Source: Tetrahymena thermophila SB210
Taxonomy: Eukaryota; Ciliophora; Oligohymenophorea; Hymenostomatida; Tetrahymenidae
NCBI RefSeq assembly: GCF_000189635.1
Contig: NW_002476044.1
Span: 24,425 to 88,424, forward strand
Direction: 5' to 3'
DNA length: 64,000 nucleotides
Below, piece after piece: positions 11,781 through 23,600 of this stretch. The notes below the pieces were generated by a model. That model was not told the origin of the DNA. It searched no databases and was given only the letters and a program-made list of their open reading frames with translations. Both the position numbers and the translations under genes were made by a program. Each line of letters starts with the position of its first letter. Position 1 is the first letter of the stretch.

Positions 11781-14700
11781 TCATTTTGCTTTGAAATAGT
11801 TAACACAGACTACTCTTTTTAGCTTACATAACTATCTTTTAACAGTTCTGGCCTTATTTTAGTTTACATCAATATTAATTTTAACAAGGGATTTGGCTTC
11901 TTCAATGTGTCTTCTGAAATTGCGATAGAAAAGTGGTTTTACTTATTACCTTTCATTGAAAAAACATATTTTAATATTAAGCTCGATGAGAGAGTTTTTG
12001 TTATAATATGAAAATTTAAAGAAGTCTTTAGATATTGTTAAATTCTAGAAAACCGTATCACAATAATCAAAATAAATAGTGAGTTTTTAAAGATTTAGTT
12101 AATTTTGATAAATTGCTGCTTGATACAACAATATATCTAAATGCCTGCAAGATTGTGTTGAAATATATTATTATTATTTTTAGTTTATTTGAGTTTATTC
12201 TATTTACTAATTTTAATTTTGAAGTTATTTATCAGAATTATTTTCTGATTTTGATTCAACTTTCTCAAAATTTTATTTTTGCTATTAAAGCTCACCCTGA
12301 ATATTTTATATTTAGATATTATCTTAAATTGATATAATTTAAAATAAATTTGAGTTGAAAAGCTCTTCTTTAATGTTTGTTTCATATTCACAATAGACCC
12401 AACGATGTATAAAATCAATTCTGAACATTTATAATTAATTATTCTGAAAACATTCAAACCTATTTTTGCTTCTGCATTTATAGCTATTTATTACAAGATC
12501 AATTTATCCGTTATATTACAAATAAACTTAGAAATTTCCAACACTAATATCAATAATATTTTAAAATTCTAAAACAAGTAGCTATTTATCATTTTCAAGC
12601 ATACGAAATGCTGTGCAGCTAAAAAATTTATTTTCATTTAAAAAAACTGTTAGCTACTAAATTAGATTTTACTTACTTAACTCAACAGTTTCATGCTATT
12701 AATTCTAAAACACCAAAAAAAAGTTATCACTGACTCTTTTTAAATCATTTGCTTCTTCTTTCTTATTTTTTAATAGCTACTAAACTCTTATATCACTTAA
12801 ATAGAACTCTAAATTGGCATTTTCAATCAATTTAGAATCATAGTTTTTTAACTCATTTTGATCAACTTCTTATAGCAATTGATCAGAAATATAATCATAA
12901 GCCAGTTTCTACTTTTCAAAATACCAATCAAAATCAATGTGCTAAAAAGAAGAAATGAGTATACCAAATGGACGGATATCAATTACCTTTATATTCCTGA
13001 TTAATTAAAATATTTCTAATAAATCATAGAATTGCTATTTCATAGGCTCTATGCCTTTCTCCTAATTTCTAAAACTATAATTTAGGTAAGACCAAAATTT
13101 TAATCTTATAAATTCTAACTCTTTCATGTTTTTGATTCCACTCAGATCAAACAAATTGCATTCGTCCATTGTAACTTCTAACTTTAATTTCTTTAGCTTA
13201 TTGCAATTTTTTAAAAGGTTTTCTAAATGAACTCTACTATTTTGGTCTTACTAATCTTTATAGACACAATAGAATATTGAAAATACATTTTAAAATTTAT
13301 ATCCTTTTAAGCTAAGTGATCTAAGGTTATTATTTTTTGACATGCTCTAAATTTTTTCAAGTCCTCGAGAATCTATATGAGATTCAAAATCGTATTTAAT
13401 CTTTTCAATATTCAATTCAAAAACATGCGGATTGTTGCATTAATCATATTTACTCCTAAAGATGTCATAGCTGCTATCACTACTACTATCAGAATAAAAA
13501 TCATCTTCCTCAAATTAATTGATTTCTTCCTCTCCATAATTATCATTATAGACATAATAGCCAAATTATTTTTTTGTATCAATATATTTGTTAATTGATA
13601 TCATCCATTTTTTATTTATCTTAACATGTTTGTCCTCTAATTAGTACTTGTAAATTTATTAAAAAACCCCGAATAAATCCTCTAACTTTTAAATGTAAAA
13701 GAAAATCTGCTAACTTTCACTTTGCATTTAAAATTCTTGTTAAATAATTTAAGATACATGCAGATTATCAAAGTATCTATATATCTCTCTTTTAAACTAT
13801 TTTAAAGCTTTCATATCTATTACACTGCTATAAATAGAATGAATGAGTGAAAATATGATTAAATTAATTTCATCTTTGTCATTTTCAAAATCCTTTACAA
13901 AAGTTTTTTATTAATCTTTTTACCTCAAAAACAGAGGATTCTAAAAGTAAATATCAGGTAGCTTTTAGTTAAATTGAATAGGAATGAATACAATAATGCT
14001 AGAGGCGTTAATTTTACCATGGTAAATCTAATTTTTATAGAGCTTATTGATAAACCTAATGAGTTAAACTATAACTTATAAGATTCTAAGTTAGTCTATT
14101 TTAGCATCTGATGTACTATAAGTAATATACTCAAGTGTGTGATAATGAGTTAGCTTATCGTTTTTCTCTTCCTCTTTTTTAGAACTGCTTTAAAAATTGT
14201 TGAACTAATTTTGCACCTAAGTCTTTTATTTTTATCTTTATATTTAACTCTGATAAGGGAGAATCTTTTCTTCAACAAGTAAGTAAACAAATTCATTTTC
14301 TAAAAGTATAATTTCTATATTTTCTATAGGCACTAGCATATTACTTAAAGCTCCATAGTATATGTGATATTCATTTAACTATTANNNNNNNNNNNNNNNN
14401 NNNNNNNNNNNNNNNNNNNNNNNNNNNNNNNNNNNNNNNNNNNNNNNNNNNNNNNNNNNNNNNNNNNNNNNNNNNNNNNNNNNNAATAAAAGCTCTATCC
14501 TTAAATTTTAGCAGCTAAAATGATAAATTCCTCATCATATTCTATGAGTTCAAAGTTGTCATATTTTGGGTGTTAGCAAATTATTTCAAATAACTATAAA
14601 TCGTGGTGTTTAAGTAAAGAATCTTCATAAGATTTTATTGTTTCGATTAAATCTTCACTTTTGATTACTTCTAGCTTTTTAAGATTAATTAATAGTTTGG

Positions 14701-15509
14701 AAAGCTGATTACTGATATCTTCTATTTTGTGTTATTATTAGCTTACAGAAGACGAGCTGTAAGAATCATTAATATACAATAATTCCTCATTAGGATTTAT
14801 AAAAATTTCATTTGCTAAAACATTCAACTTTATATTTAACTCTCCATTTTATAAGTTTGAAAAATAAAAATACTTCAAAAATTATTAAGGAAAGCTAAGC
14901 TTTTTAGTCTATAGCTTTAACTTGATTGTAGTACATTCTTAGCAATAATTAATAGCAGCCTACATAATTTCGTTAATTTGTTTTTCATTTTTCTTATAAA
15001 TATAATTAAGCTCATATAAATTAGATTAAACATCTTCCTATTCTATTATAAAATAAATATTACACTTATCATTGAATTTTAGATGATAAACATCATATAT
15101 TTATAAAATTAAGTCTTTCCTGATTAAAGATTTAGCGCTTTGAAAAAGATGAAATATTTCTTAAACAAAAAGGCTGCATTAGAAGTGATCTATGAAATAA
15201 ACTTTCAAGCTCTTATTGATATTTTCATTTTCATCATAAACTCTCAATAAAATAATTACTCCCTTAGCGGTAAGTTCATCACTGCTAATTTATTTATTTG
15301 TAATAAATTTTAATTTTTTTAGTAGAATTAATACATTAAAATAATATTTACTCCTCTCCTGTGTTCCATTTATGTTCCTAACCTATATAAGAAACATTTT
15401 TAAATTAAGGTTTTTGCTTCTGTAAAATTTAAAGTAAATGATTAATTTCTCCATAGCTTAATACCTTCCTATTCTTTTACCAAATCTAAACAGCTAAATT
15501 CTCATTCAT
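11781..15509 (-). CDS. Kinase-like (degenerate) protein with LRR-like C-terminal half, paralogue 1; interrupted by an assembly gap
   Basis: Reads on the minus strand from ATG at 15509 to TGA at 11781-11783, with a 67-nt intron at 15285-15351. It is a paralogue of the gene at 16538-20146: the same opening (YGEI..L near residue 20), the same intron position, a shared motif near the middle (QLFEIICQHPKY) and a similar C-terminal end. A segment YHGKINASSIIV stands where a kinase catalytic loop would be, followed by FQNPLFLR, so any kinase fold is badly degenerate. The C-terminal half has repeats such as NCNKLKKLKLEV that look like leucine-rich repeats. The 100-N run (14385-14484) falls in the coding part. 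The frames on either side differ, so the true gap must be 3n+2 bases; by comparison with the paralogue it is probably near 50. Function unknown; the kinase link is an inference. Confidence 0.75.
14385..14484. other. Assembly gap (100 N)
   Basis: Exactly 100 N inside the coding region of the minus-strand gene. This is a placeholder length: the frames left and right of it cannot both be open with 100 bases missing. Comparison with the paralogue suggests about 16-17 codons are absent. Confidence 0.95.
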
Positions 15510-16109
15510 TTATTCTAAGTTTCTCTTTTATGATTTGTTTACAAGATAAATTAATATCAAAAATTTCAAATCAATTTGATATTTAAATTAAAAATTGCGC
15601 GAATCAATTTTTTATCATTATAAAAATGTTTATAAGAAATTTTTTTAATTTTTATAATTAAATAAATAATTTCTAATATTATTTTAAAACATTTAATTAA
15701 AAAAATGTTAAAATGCTTTTATTCAAAAATTATTTGTAAAAAATATTAAATATTATTTGCATTTATCGATATCATTTAATATTAGAGGACTAATATCGCA
15801 TAGTCTTTTCTTATTAAATTTATTCAACATAATTTTAAATTATATTTGCATATAATCAAATAATGTATTTATTTTATTAATGAAATTACTTTCCTTAAAT
15901 AAAATTAAAAATTAATTTACTAAATTTTAAAATAAATCAAAAAATTTATATTTTTATGAGCTTTTAATTATAAAAATAATAAATAAATAAGTTATTAATT
16001 CTTTCAAAAGCAAATAACTGAAAAGAATTTCTTAAAATAAAATCTGAATTTTTTGTTAAATTTTTATTTTTTTGTACTTAATTTGAAATTAATTTTTGAG
16101 AAAATTAAA

Positions 16110-16142
<33 letters not shown>

Positions 16143-16537
16143 TGTTTATAAAATGAAAAACTTTATCTGAGTAAAATAATACGTTAATACATAAATAAAA
16201 AAAGTATCGATAATTATTAATTTATTAAAATGTCATAATTAAAAACAATAAATAGCTAGTGAGTTATTCATTCAAATCCAAATAATAGAATCATACATCT
16301 TAGATAACATACAATTTTTTCGTTAAATTTTAAATTTATTCAACTTAATTTGAAATTATTTTTTGAAAATAAAATAATATCCTAAGAAAATACTCTATTT
16401 AAGTAAAGTTATAAATTAAATTAATACACTAAATTTTAATATAAGCATCAATAAATTATTAATTTATGATAAACTTATAAGTTTATATATTATATAAAAA
16501 ATAAATAACAAGCTAAGTACGTAATTATGTAAATAGT
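15510..16537. other. Intergenic region between tandem minus-strand paralogues
   Basis: AT-rich, with no open frame of note. It contains the 3' region of the gene at 16538-20146 and the likely promoter of the gene starting at 15509, plus a tetranucleotide repeat listed separately. Confidence 0.6.
16113..16142. repeat. (ATCT)n microsatellite
   Basis: About seven and a half perfect ATCT units in the spacer between the two minus-strand paralogues. Confidence 0.95.
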
Positions 16538-19500
16538 TCAATCAAATGCAACAAACTAAATTGAAACCAACCTTTTGATTTTCATTAATTATTTTCTAAT
16601 GTTGATATCTATGAAATTTTCACTGATAACGATCTGAACTTTACATAAATATCTTGCATTTTAAAGTTAATATTTTATATTTTTATAGCACTGCAAAACA
16701 TTTCTATAATCAAAAATTCTTGGTGAAAGCTTAATCTCGGTTAATTGTTTTGAAGGAATCTGAGATAGCCCAAAGAAATCTTTATTTTAAGTTAGCATTT
16801 TATTGTAATTTTCGCAAAATTCAATGTGGAGAGTCAATTTTTTTAGATCTTTTTAACCTAAATATGCTAACTTTTGGAATTAAAATGTGTCACAATGTCT
16901 GCATAAAGAGAAATAATTTTCTCCAAACATGTATTACTTTATTTTCTTATCGTAATCACAAAGTATCCACCTTTCAATCATTCTAATACTAAATTCTGGG
17001 ACTAAAAATCTAAATTAATAGCACTTATATCTATCTTAATCATTGCATTCTTCAGATACTACCATAAATCCAAATTATTCATCATATGTGAGTTTTATCA
17101 CTAAACTTCCGATTTATTAATCTAAAAGATGAGAAAATTTCAATATTAATTGATCTTTTTTTTCTTCATCTATCATAGTTTTTAATGTCAAAAAATGGTA
17201 TTTATTCAAAATACCAATTGCTTGCTATAGCACATTTTATCTTGCTATCTTTCTAATTTGGGAATGTCTGATATTATTTGATCTAAAGAATGCATCTATA
17301 GCACTCTCTACATCATCATTACTTTTAGATTAAACTCTCTATAACAACTCTTAACTATTTATTTAGGTAAGCTATGAGAAGCTATAAAGTTATTTAATGG
17401 CCCTTTTCCTTTTATTAGGGTTTGTATTGTTATATTCTTGGTTATTAATATTCTGATAAATTGAATTTAACAGTTTGCCGATAGATTGGAAATACCAATT
17501 AATATTGTTATAAGGTAGTGAACAAATGAAAAATGTAAATGGGTAGATATTAATTGACTTGAACTGCTTGTTAATTTTAAATAATTCAAGAAAATTCTTA
17601 TAGAAGTTGATATTTTCCATAAACTGATTTTCATTTTTGAAAATATTTGGATTTAGCTAGAGAAATACCTTAATCTTGATTTTTTGTAAATCGTGTAAAT
17701 TTTACAATAGTTTGACATCGAATACTTAAATATCTTCTTACTAAATATCTAGCTTAACAGTTTGTAAATTTGTGCAATTTTTCAAAATGTTATTGAGGTA
17801 GTCATTTGTATGCTCTTTCACATTTTTATTATTCCTTATAGAGCAGGATGAGAATGACTTAAAATTTATTGAAATTAAATTATTATTGCTAGCAATTGAT
17901 TTAAGGATTTGAACAATAGTAAAATCTTTTCTCCATTTGAAATTATATACAATTTTATCAACTTTTAATTAGAACATTTCTGGAGTAATGCATTAATCTA
18001 ATTAATATATTCCATGATTAACTTCATCCATATCTGAATCAATTTCGTCTTCATCCATAAATTGCCAAAAACCATATCCATCATCATCATCATCTTCATC
18101 GTCATCATCGTAATAGTCGTCCTCACCAAATTCCCCCTCTTAATCATCAAAAATTTCATTTTCATCATATTCGTAATCATCTTACTATCCCTGATGATTA
18201 TGAAATAAATGGTTGTGGTTGTGGGCTAAAAAATTTTAGCAACCCTAAATAACTTAATATTTATTAAGTGTTATTAGCCATTTCTTATTTATTCTTATGT
18301 ATTTATCAGACATTTGCTTTTGATAAATTTCTTCAAATAGTTTGAACAAGTCTGTTAAGCGATTAACATAGAAACTAATACCATTTTCTTCGTATTGCAT
18401 CATAGATTTATTACTCTGATTAGCTTCATGTCTATGGTTGATTATATCCTAAAAATAATTTTCTTGAGCTCTGGATAACTATTTGATTGCTGATTGATCA
18501 ATTATCGAATCTAATTTCTAATCAACTAAAAGTAAAAAGATTATGTCATCTAAACTTTCAAAATCGTTAGCATTTTTTCTCTTGTTTATTTTGTTTTCTT
18601 TGTTTCTTAAAAAAAGAGGGTTACTAAAATACAGAGTTGGTGGTTCTGCTGAATAAGTATTCGAGTAGCTCACTAGTGTGTTTTAGAAATCAATGTCACC
18701 ATGATAGAAATTATTAGAATAAAGATGTTAAGTAAATCTTAAGAGCTAAACAACAATCTACAAGATTCTCAATTTTTCTTATTTAGAGGGATTCTTTTTG
18801 TCACAAATCTATGAAATAGTGATAAAAGTTGAATTTAAGTTTTGTTGCAGCTATTTATTCTTTTTAAACTTATTTGAATTTGGCATAACTTGTTCCTCAA
18901 TCAATAGATAATAGCCTTCATCAACAAGTAGAGGTTCATAACTATTTACAGGAATAAGCATATGATTATTGTTTTAATAAAATTATTCGTACAATTTAAT
19001 TGTGTCTTCTAATTCTTTCAATGTTTAAAATTTTTCACACTTTAAATTGTAATAATTATTATTAATTTAAGTGCCTAAAATGAAGAAATCATGACTGTAC
19101 TCTTCTAATTCAAAACTACGATATTTAGGATGCTAGGCTATAATCTCAAACAATGAAACACCATGGCATTCAATTATCTAATTGAAATTCTTTCTTAAAG
19201 TATCAACTAAATCTTCTTTCCTGATCTAATTAAGAACTTATACATCTAAGAGTAACCTTCCAAGCTTACTATTCAGCTCGTTGACTTGCTTATTTCTTTC
19301 ACCTTTTTCTCTTTTCTTCTTAGAAGATGTTTAGCTTTTAATATTTTTCATTATTAGGCTCTCTCCAGTGTTAATATTGCTTTAGAATATTTCAGGTGAG
19401 AGAATATTTAGCTTAATTTTGCATTATTCTTCATCTGCTTTAACCATAAAAAAGTACTTTAAATAATCCTAAGGGAAATTCATTGTTTTCATCCTTGTTT

Positions 19501-20146
19501 TCTCTTTGATACTTGAACGATCAGAACAGTAATTAAGAGTATTCTCCATAATTTACTTCAAGTTTTCAGGCAGCATGTTTGGTCTGTTGTGATTATAAAG
19601 TTTTGATAGAGAATTTTCGTAGTTCTCATATTCAATAACAAAGTAAGTCTTGCAATCATCATTGCCATTTAAGACGTAAGTACCATATACTTATAATATA
19701 AGATCAGTCCTTATCAGAGTCTTCATGCTTTCATACAATTAATTAATGCTACTTACAAATAGACCATCAAGAAAATGGTCTAATAAATAAATTTTCAAGC
19801 ATTTATTGATTTTTTGCTCTTAATCAAACACTCTTAGATAAAGGATTGCTCCTGAAACTGTTTTATTGCTAAATATTAATCATAAATAATTTTTATTTGT
19901 CAAAAAAGTTTACATTAATGCTGATTTTTGCGAAATATATGAAGGTACTCTTTGAGGTTTGAATTCAGCTGTAATGTATTATGTCACAGTAAAATGAGGT
20001 TTTTCTCTTTTAATAGACTCAAATAAATGCTATATTTCTCCATACCCTAATATCTTATTATTCCTTTACATAATTAATGTAATGATGTCATCTTAATTGT
20101 AATCTTAAGGAGGATTTTTTTCTTTTTCTTCAATACTCTAATCCAT
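16538..20146 (-). CDS. Kinase-like (degenerate) protein with LRR-like C-terminal half, paralogue 2
   Basis: Two exons on the minus strand, 20146-19914 and 19868-16538, joined over a 45-nt intron: 3564 nt, 1187 aa, TGA at 16538-16540. The N-terminal third resembles its neighbour (GYGEIQHLF early; later VSLFEIIAQHPKY). Around residue 466 the motif FYHGDIDFQNTLV looks like a degenerate protein-kinase catalytic loop (HxD...N), followed by FSNPLFLR and a DFESLDDIIFLLL stretch like kinase subdomain IX. The usual glycine loop and DFG were not recognised, so catalysis is doubtful. A His-rich patch (AHNHNHLFHNH) and a very acidic Asp/Glu run (plus-strand 18000-18180) precede the C-terminal half, which has LRR-like units such as NCTNLQTVKLDI. 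Large kinase/LRR-like families are common in Tetrahymena; the role here is unknown. Confidence 0.78.
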
Positions 20147-20666
20147 ATCTTATCTCCTCTTAGAAATAATAAAAATATAAATTAATAAATAGATAGATAG
20201 ATTTTACTTTTATTTTAATTTAAAAATTAAAATTTGCGCTAATTTATCACTTTTATAAACAGTCTATCTAAAAATTAAAAAAAAATATCTCAATATTCTA
20301 TGTTTATTATATGTTGGTATACTTCATATAAGCAGATAATATAAATTTTACAAAAAATCAAAAAAATATCTCAACATATTTACTTATGAAATTTGTAAAG
20401 ATTTTTTAAATAAATTCTATACATTTTGTGAAAGAAATCTTTTTTTTAAATACAATTTAAAAATGACATAAATAAAATTAATTATTCATTATATTTAATA
20501 AGAAATTTATTAAACTAAATATTTTGAAGATTAGAATTGGGAAATTAATTTATTCTTCTCATTTATTTGATAAAGTTTTTAAATATTAAGTTTTAGTAGA
20601 AATAATAATAATTAATTATTTTATTTGTTTATTTGTTTGTTTGTGTTTTTTGAGCTAAATTTTGAA
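20147..20666. promoter_or_regulatory. Divergent intergenic (promoter-containing) region
   Basis: Lies between the ATG of the minus-strand gene (20146) and the ATG of the plus-strand LRR gene (20667). By position it must carry both promoters. No specific element is recognised; it contains a short GATA-unit run near 20193 and a TTTG-unit run near 20625. Confidence 0.5.
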
Positions 20667-22389
20667 ATGAAGTTAAAAAAATTAGTTTTGAAATAGGATT
20701 AAAACAATGTAAAAAGTGTTCAATAGGTAATTTTTAATTATTTAAATTTGAATAACATAATTATAAGTTGAAAGATACAGTATGCAAACAATTAGTAGAG
20801 ACTTTGGCACTGAATTTTAAGTATTAATTAGATATTATTTTTTATACATTAACTAATGATCTATTAGTTTTTAAGATTACATGGAAGACTTCGAATCATT
20901 TAAACAAAATCCAATTTATAAATAGTAAAATTATTATTGAATGATATTTATTAAACTATTTTTTTTCTAAGCATACACTCCAGAAATGATTTATATTAGA
21001 ATATTGTTCAAGATATTAAAAAGTGTAGCAATTTGGCTTCTGTAAATCTCTTATTTAAGTAAATTATAAATAATCGTATGATATTTTAATAATATTATTA
21101 ATTTTTTTATCAGTCACTGTTCACTTTAAATGCTTTCTGAAAATTGGTTTAAAAACTTCCTTGAGGCCTTCAATCACTGTTAGAAATTGACCAAATTTGC
21201 AATAAATGTTTTGTAATAAAAGATTTTATTTGCATGAAATTTTAATTATTTTTTTAAATATTAATTAGGAGCAATGGTATTTCAATTAGATAAGCTCGCA
21301 TTCTAGGAAATCTTCTTTCAACTTCAGATAATTTATTAGATGTTAATATCAATCTTCAGTATAAAATAAATATTTTAATAATACCTAAAATTTCTTTATA
21401 AATATCAGATTTCATAGTCTTTAAGATTAACATTTAAAGGGACTAACTTCAGGGTTGATGAAACTAAAAAAAATCTAAATTTTAATTTTAGATATAAGGT
21501 ATTTATTTTACAAATTAGAATTTTAACTTTAGAATTTTAAATCAAAATTTTTATGAAAAAACTTTGGTAATAGTCATAATCTGATAAGAGATCAAGGAGC
21601 TTTGCTATTGGGAAATAGTATTTCTAAATGTCTGAGTCTAAAAAATTTGACTGTTTATTTAGAGTATAAATTAAAATAAATTAATTTATTATTATCTGTT
21701 TATATATTTATAATTAAAAAGATGTAATTATTTATCAGAGAATGGGATCGAAAGCTTTTTAGAAGGAGTTTTTAAATGTAAATAGCTAGATTATTTAGAT
21801 TTGGATATCGGGTATGAATGAACAAGATATATTTTCTAATTTTATCTAAAAAACTTGTTAAAAATTAAATTAGAAGCAGCATTGAAATATCTTAAAGTAC
21901 CTTGAAATCTTTTCATTCAGGCTTGATCAATCTTAGATATTTATAATATCTATCATTTGTTTATGAGTATTTATTTATTTAATTCAGCTAAAATTAATTG
22001 ATTCAATTTAATATTTTTAAAAGTTCAAATAAACTAAGAAACTCTAGTGTGGATAATTTGTGCTAAAACTTAACTGAATTAAAATGCCTGCTCCATATTA
22101 AAATAGATTTATAGTAAAAAAATATAATTATTAAAATATATAAAAGCTATTGTAATAAAGTAATAATTAGATTTTTTACGAAGGACTCAAATAGATGCTA
22201 GATAAATTATATGAAATCAAAGATTTAAGAACGATAAACCTTTTATTAAAGTAAATTGTTTTCAAAAAATACATCTAAAATTATTTATTTCATAGGAACA
22301 ATTCTATTGAATTTGAAAAATCCATTACAAAATAGAAAAATAAACTCTTAAGATTAAAAAGACTTATCTTATTTCATCTGGAATATTGA
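20667..22389 (+). CDS. Leucine-rich-repeat protein of the ciliate many-exon type
   Basis: A chain of short plus-strand exons, each coding roughly one repeat of 20-30 residues, separated by AT-rich GT...AG introns. Recognisable units include DIKKCSNLASVNLLFK (near 21010), GNLLSTSDNLLDVNINLQYK (near 21310), SISKCLSLKNLTVYLEYK (near 21620), GVFKCKQLDYLDLDIG (near 21765), NLTELKCLLHIKIDL (near 22075), IKDLRTINLLLK (near 22220) and KLLRLKRLILFHLEY (near 22350), ending at TGA 22387-22389. The pattern (basic or polar head, LxxLxL core) fits LRRs of the ribonuclease-inhibitor type common in ciliates. I chose ATG 20667 because it opens straight into MKLKKLVLKQ. Exact exon joins in the first 400 bases are uncertain, so the 5' end could lie further upstream. 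Likely a protein-binding scaffold; partner unknown. Confidence 0.6.
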
Positions 22390-23600
22390 AAGAAATATTA
22401 GAATTTAGTATAAATATGATAACTAAATCATTATTTTTATATATTGTAATTTTATTTAAATAAATTAAATTGCCCAATAAATATTTGTAAAATTTAAATT
22501 ATCAATTTTATTTATTAATTTTGGGTAAAATTTATAGAAAAAGAAGAAATTAAAGAAATGTCTCAGTATATATTTAATTTGCAGATAAATTATAAAACAT
22601 TAAATAATCATATTTATTTTTGGCTGTTAAGATTTACAACAAAAATTCAAATACAATATGAATTTTTCAAGTTTCAATTTAATAAAGAGAGATATTTTAT
22701 TTTGTTTTAGTTATTAGAAAATAACTCAAATTATTAAAATACAAAATTAAATTTAGATATTTCAAGTATCAATTAAATAATGAGAGATATTTTATTTTGG
22801 CTTACTTATTAGAAAATAAATATAAAGTCTACTAGTCACTTAGATTATAATAAAAAATTTTTGAATATTTGTTAAATTTTTCTGGTAAGAATTAATTAAA
22901 TTTATTAAATACATATTAAAATAGAAAATAAATAATATTACAATTAATAGTAAGAATTTAATTATTTATAAAAAGTCTAACTCATATTCACTTAATTTTG
23001 ATAATTGTCTAATAGCTTAAAACTATCTATTTTATTTTCTAATTATTTAATAGCCATTTAAGTGATTGATTTTTATTTCGAAATTAATTTTTAGTTAGTG
23101 ACTGACTTGTTCCAAAAATATTTAGACTTTTTGACTTTTCTTTTACAAAATTTATATCAAAAAGCACAAATTTATAAAATGAAAATTATTCAAAAATTAA
23201 AAGAAAAACAATTTTATTTAAAACTTGGTATTTTTAAATATTATAATTGCAAAAAGGGCATATTTTATATTCATTTTTAGTAAAGAAAAAATGAGTAATT
23301 AACAAATTTGATTAGGTTTTTAGTAATTGATCAGAAGCAATTATGATTAAATTTTGGTTTGTCTATTTTTAATTCTAAAGTCTATAATGATCAAAAATAT
23401 ACTAACTTACAAAAAAATTTTTTGATAATAGAAAGGTTGGGCAGTAAGTTATTAAATTTCTTATTTTATTAAAAAAGAGTCAATTAATTACACACACACT
23501 TTAATATTCACTTGTTTAAACTTTAAGGTTATCTAATTTTATAATCTTTAAAAATATAACTCAAATTCAAATAAAAAATAACCAGCATACATACTAAAAA
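22390..23600. other. Intergenic region upstream of exchanger copy 1
   Basis: Mostly low-complexity AT-rich DNA. It contains one imperfect 60-bp direct repeat (listed separately). A 60-codon frame at 23098-23280 starts immediately after stops, is Lys/Leu/Phe-rich and has no family likeness, so it is not called as a gene. Confidence 0.55.
22665..22819. repeat. Imperfect 60-bp direct repeat, two copies 95 bp apart
   Basis: Copies at 22665-22724 and 22760-22819 match at about 54 of 60 positions with no gap. Shared core: GAGAGATATTTTATTTTG followed by TTATTAGAAAATAA. It lies in the spacer before the exchanger array. Function unknown. Confidence 0.8.

Noticed and set aside
12113..12457. Short frames on both strands around 12.1-12.5 kb
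   Set aside because: They overlap the longer minus-strand gene in other frames; that gene's frame is supported by its paralogue.
16113..16142. ATCT repeat as a CRISPR or telomere-like array
   Set aside because: Simple microsatellite; Tetrahymena telomeres are G4T2 repeats and no spacer structure exists.
23098..23280. 60-codon open frame before exchanger copy 1
   Set aside because: Lys/Leu/Phe-rich, isolated, GTG/ATG context poor, and no counterpart before other copies.
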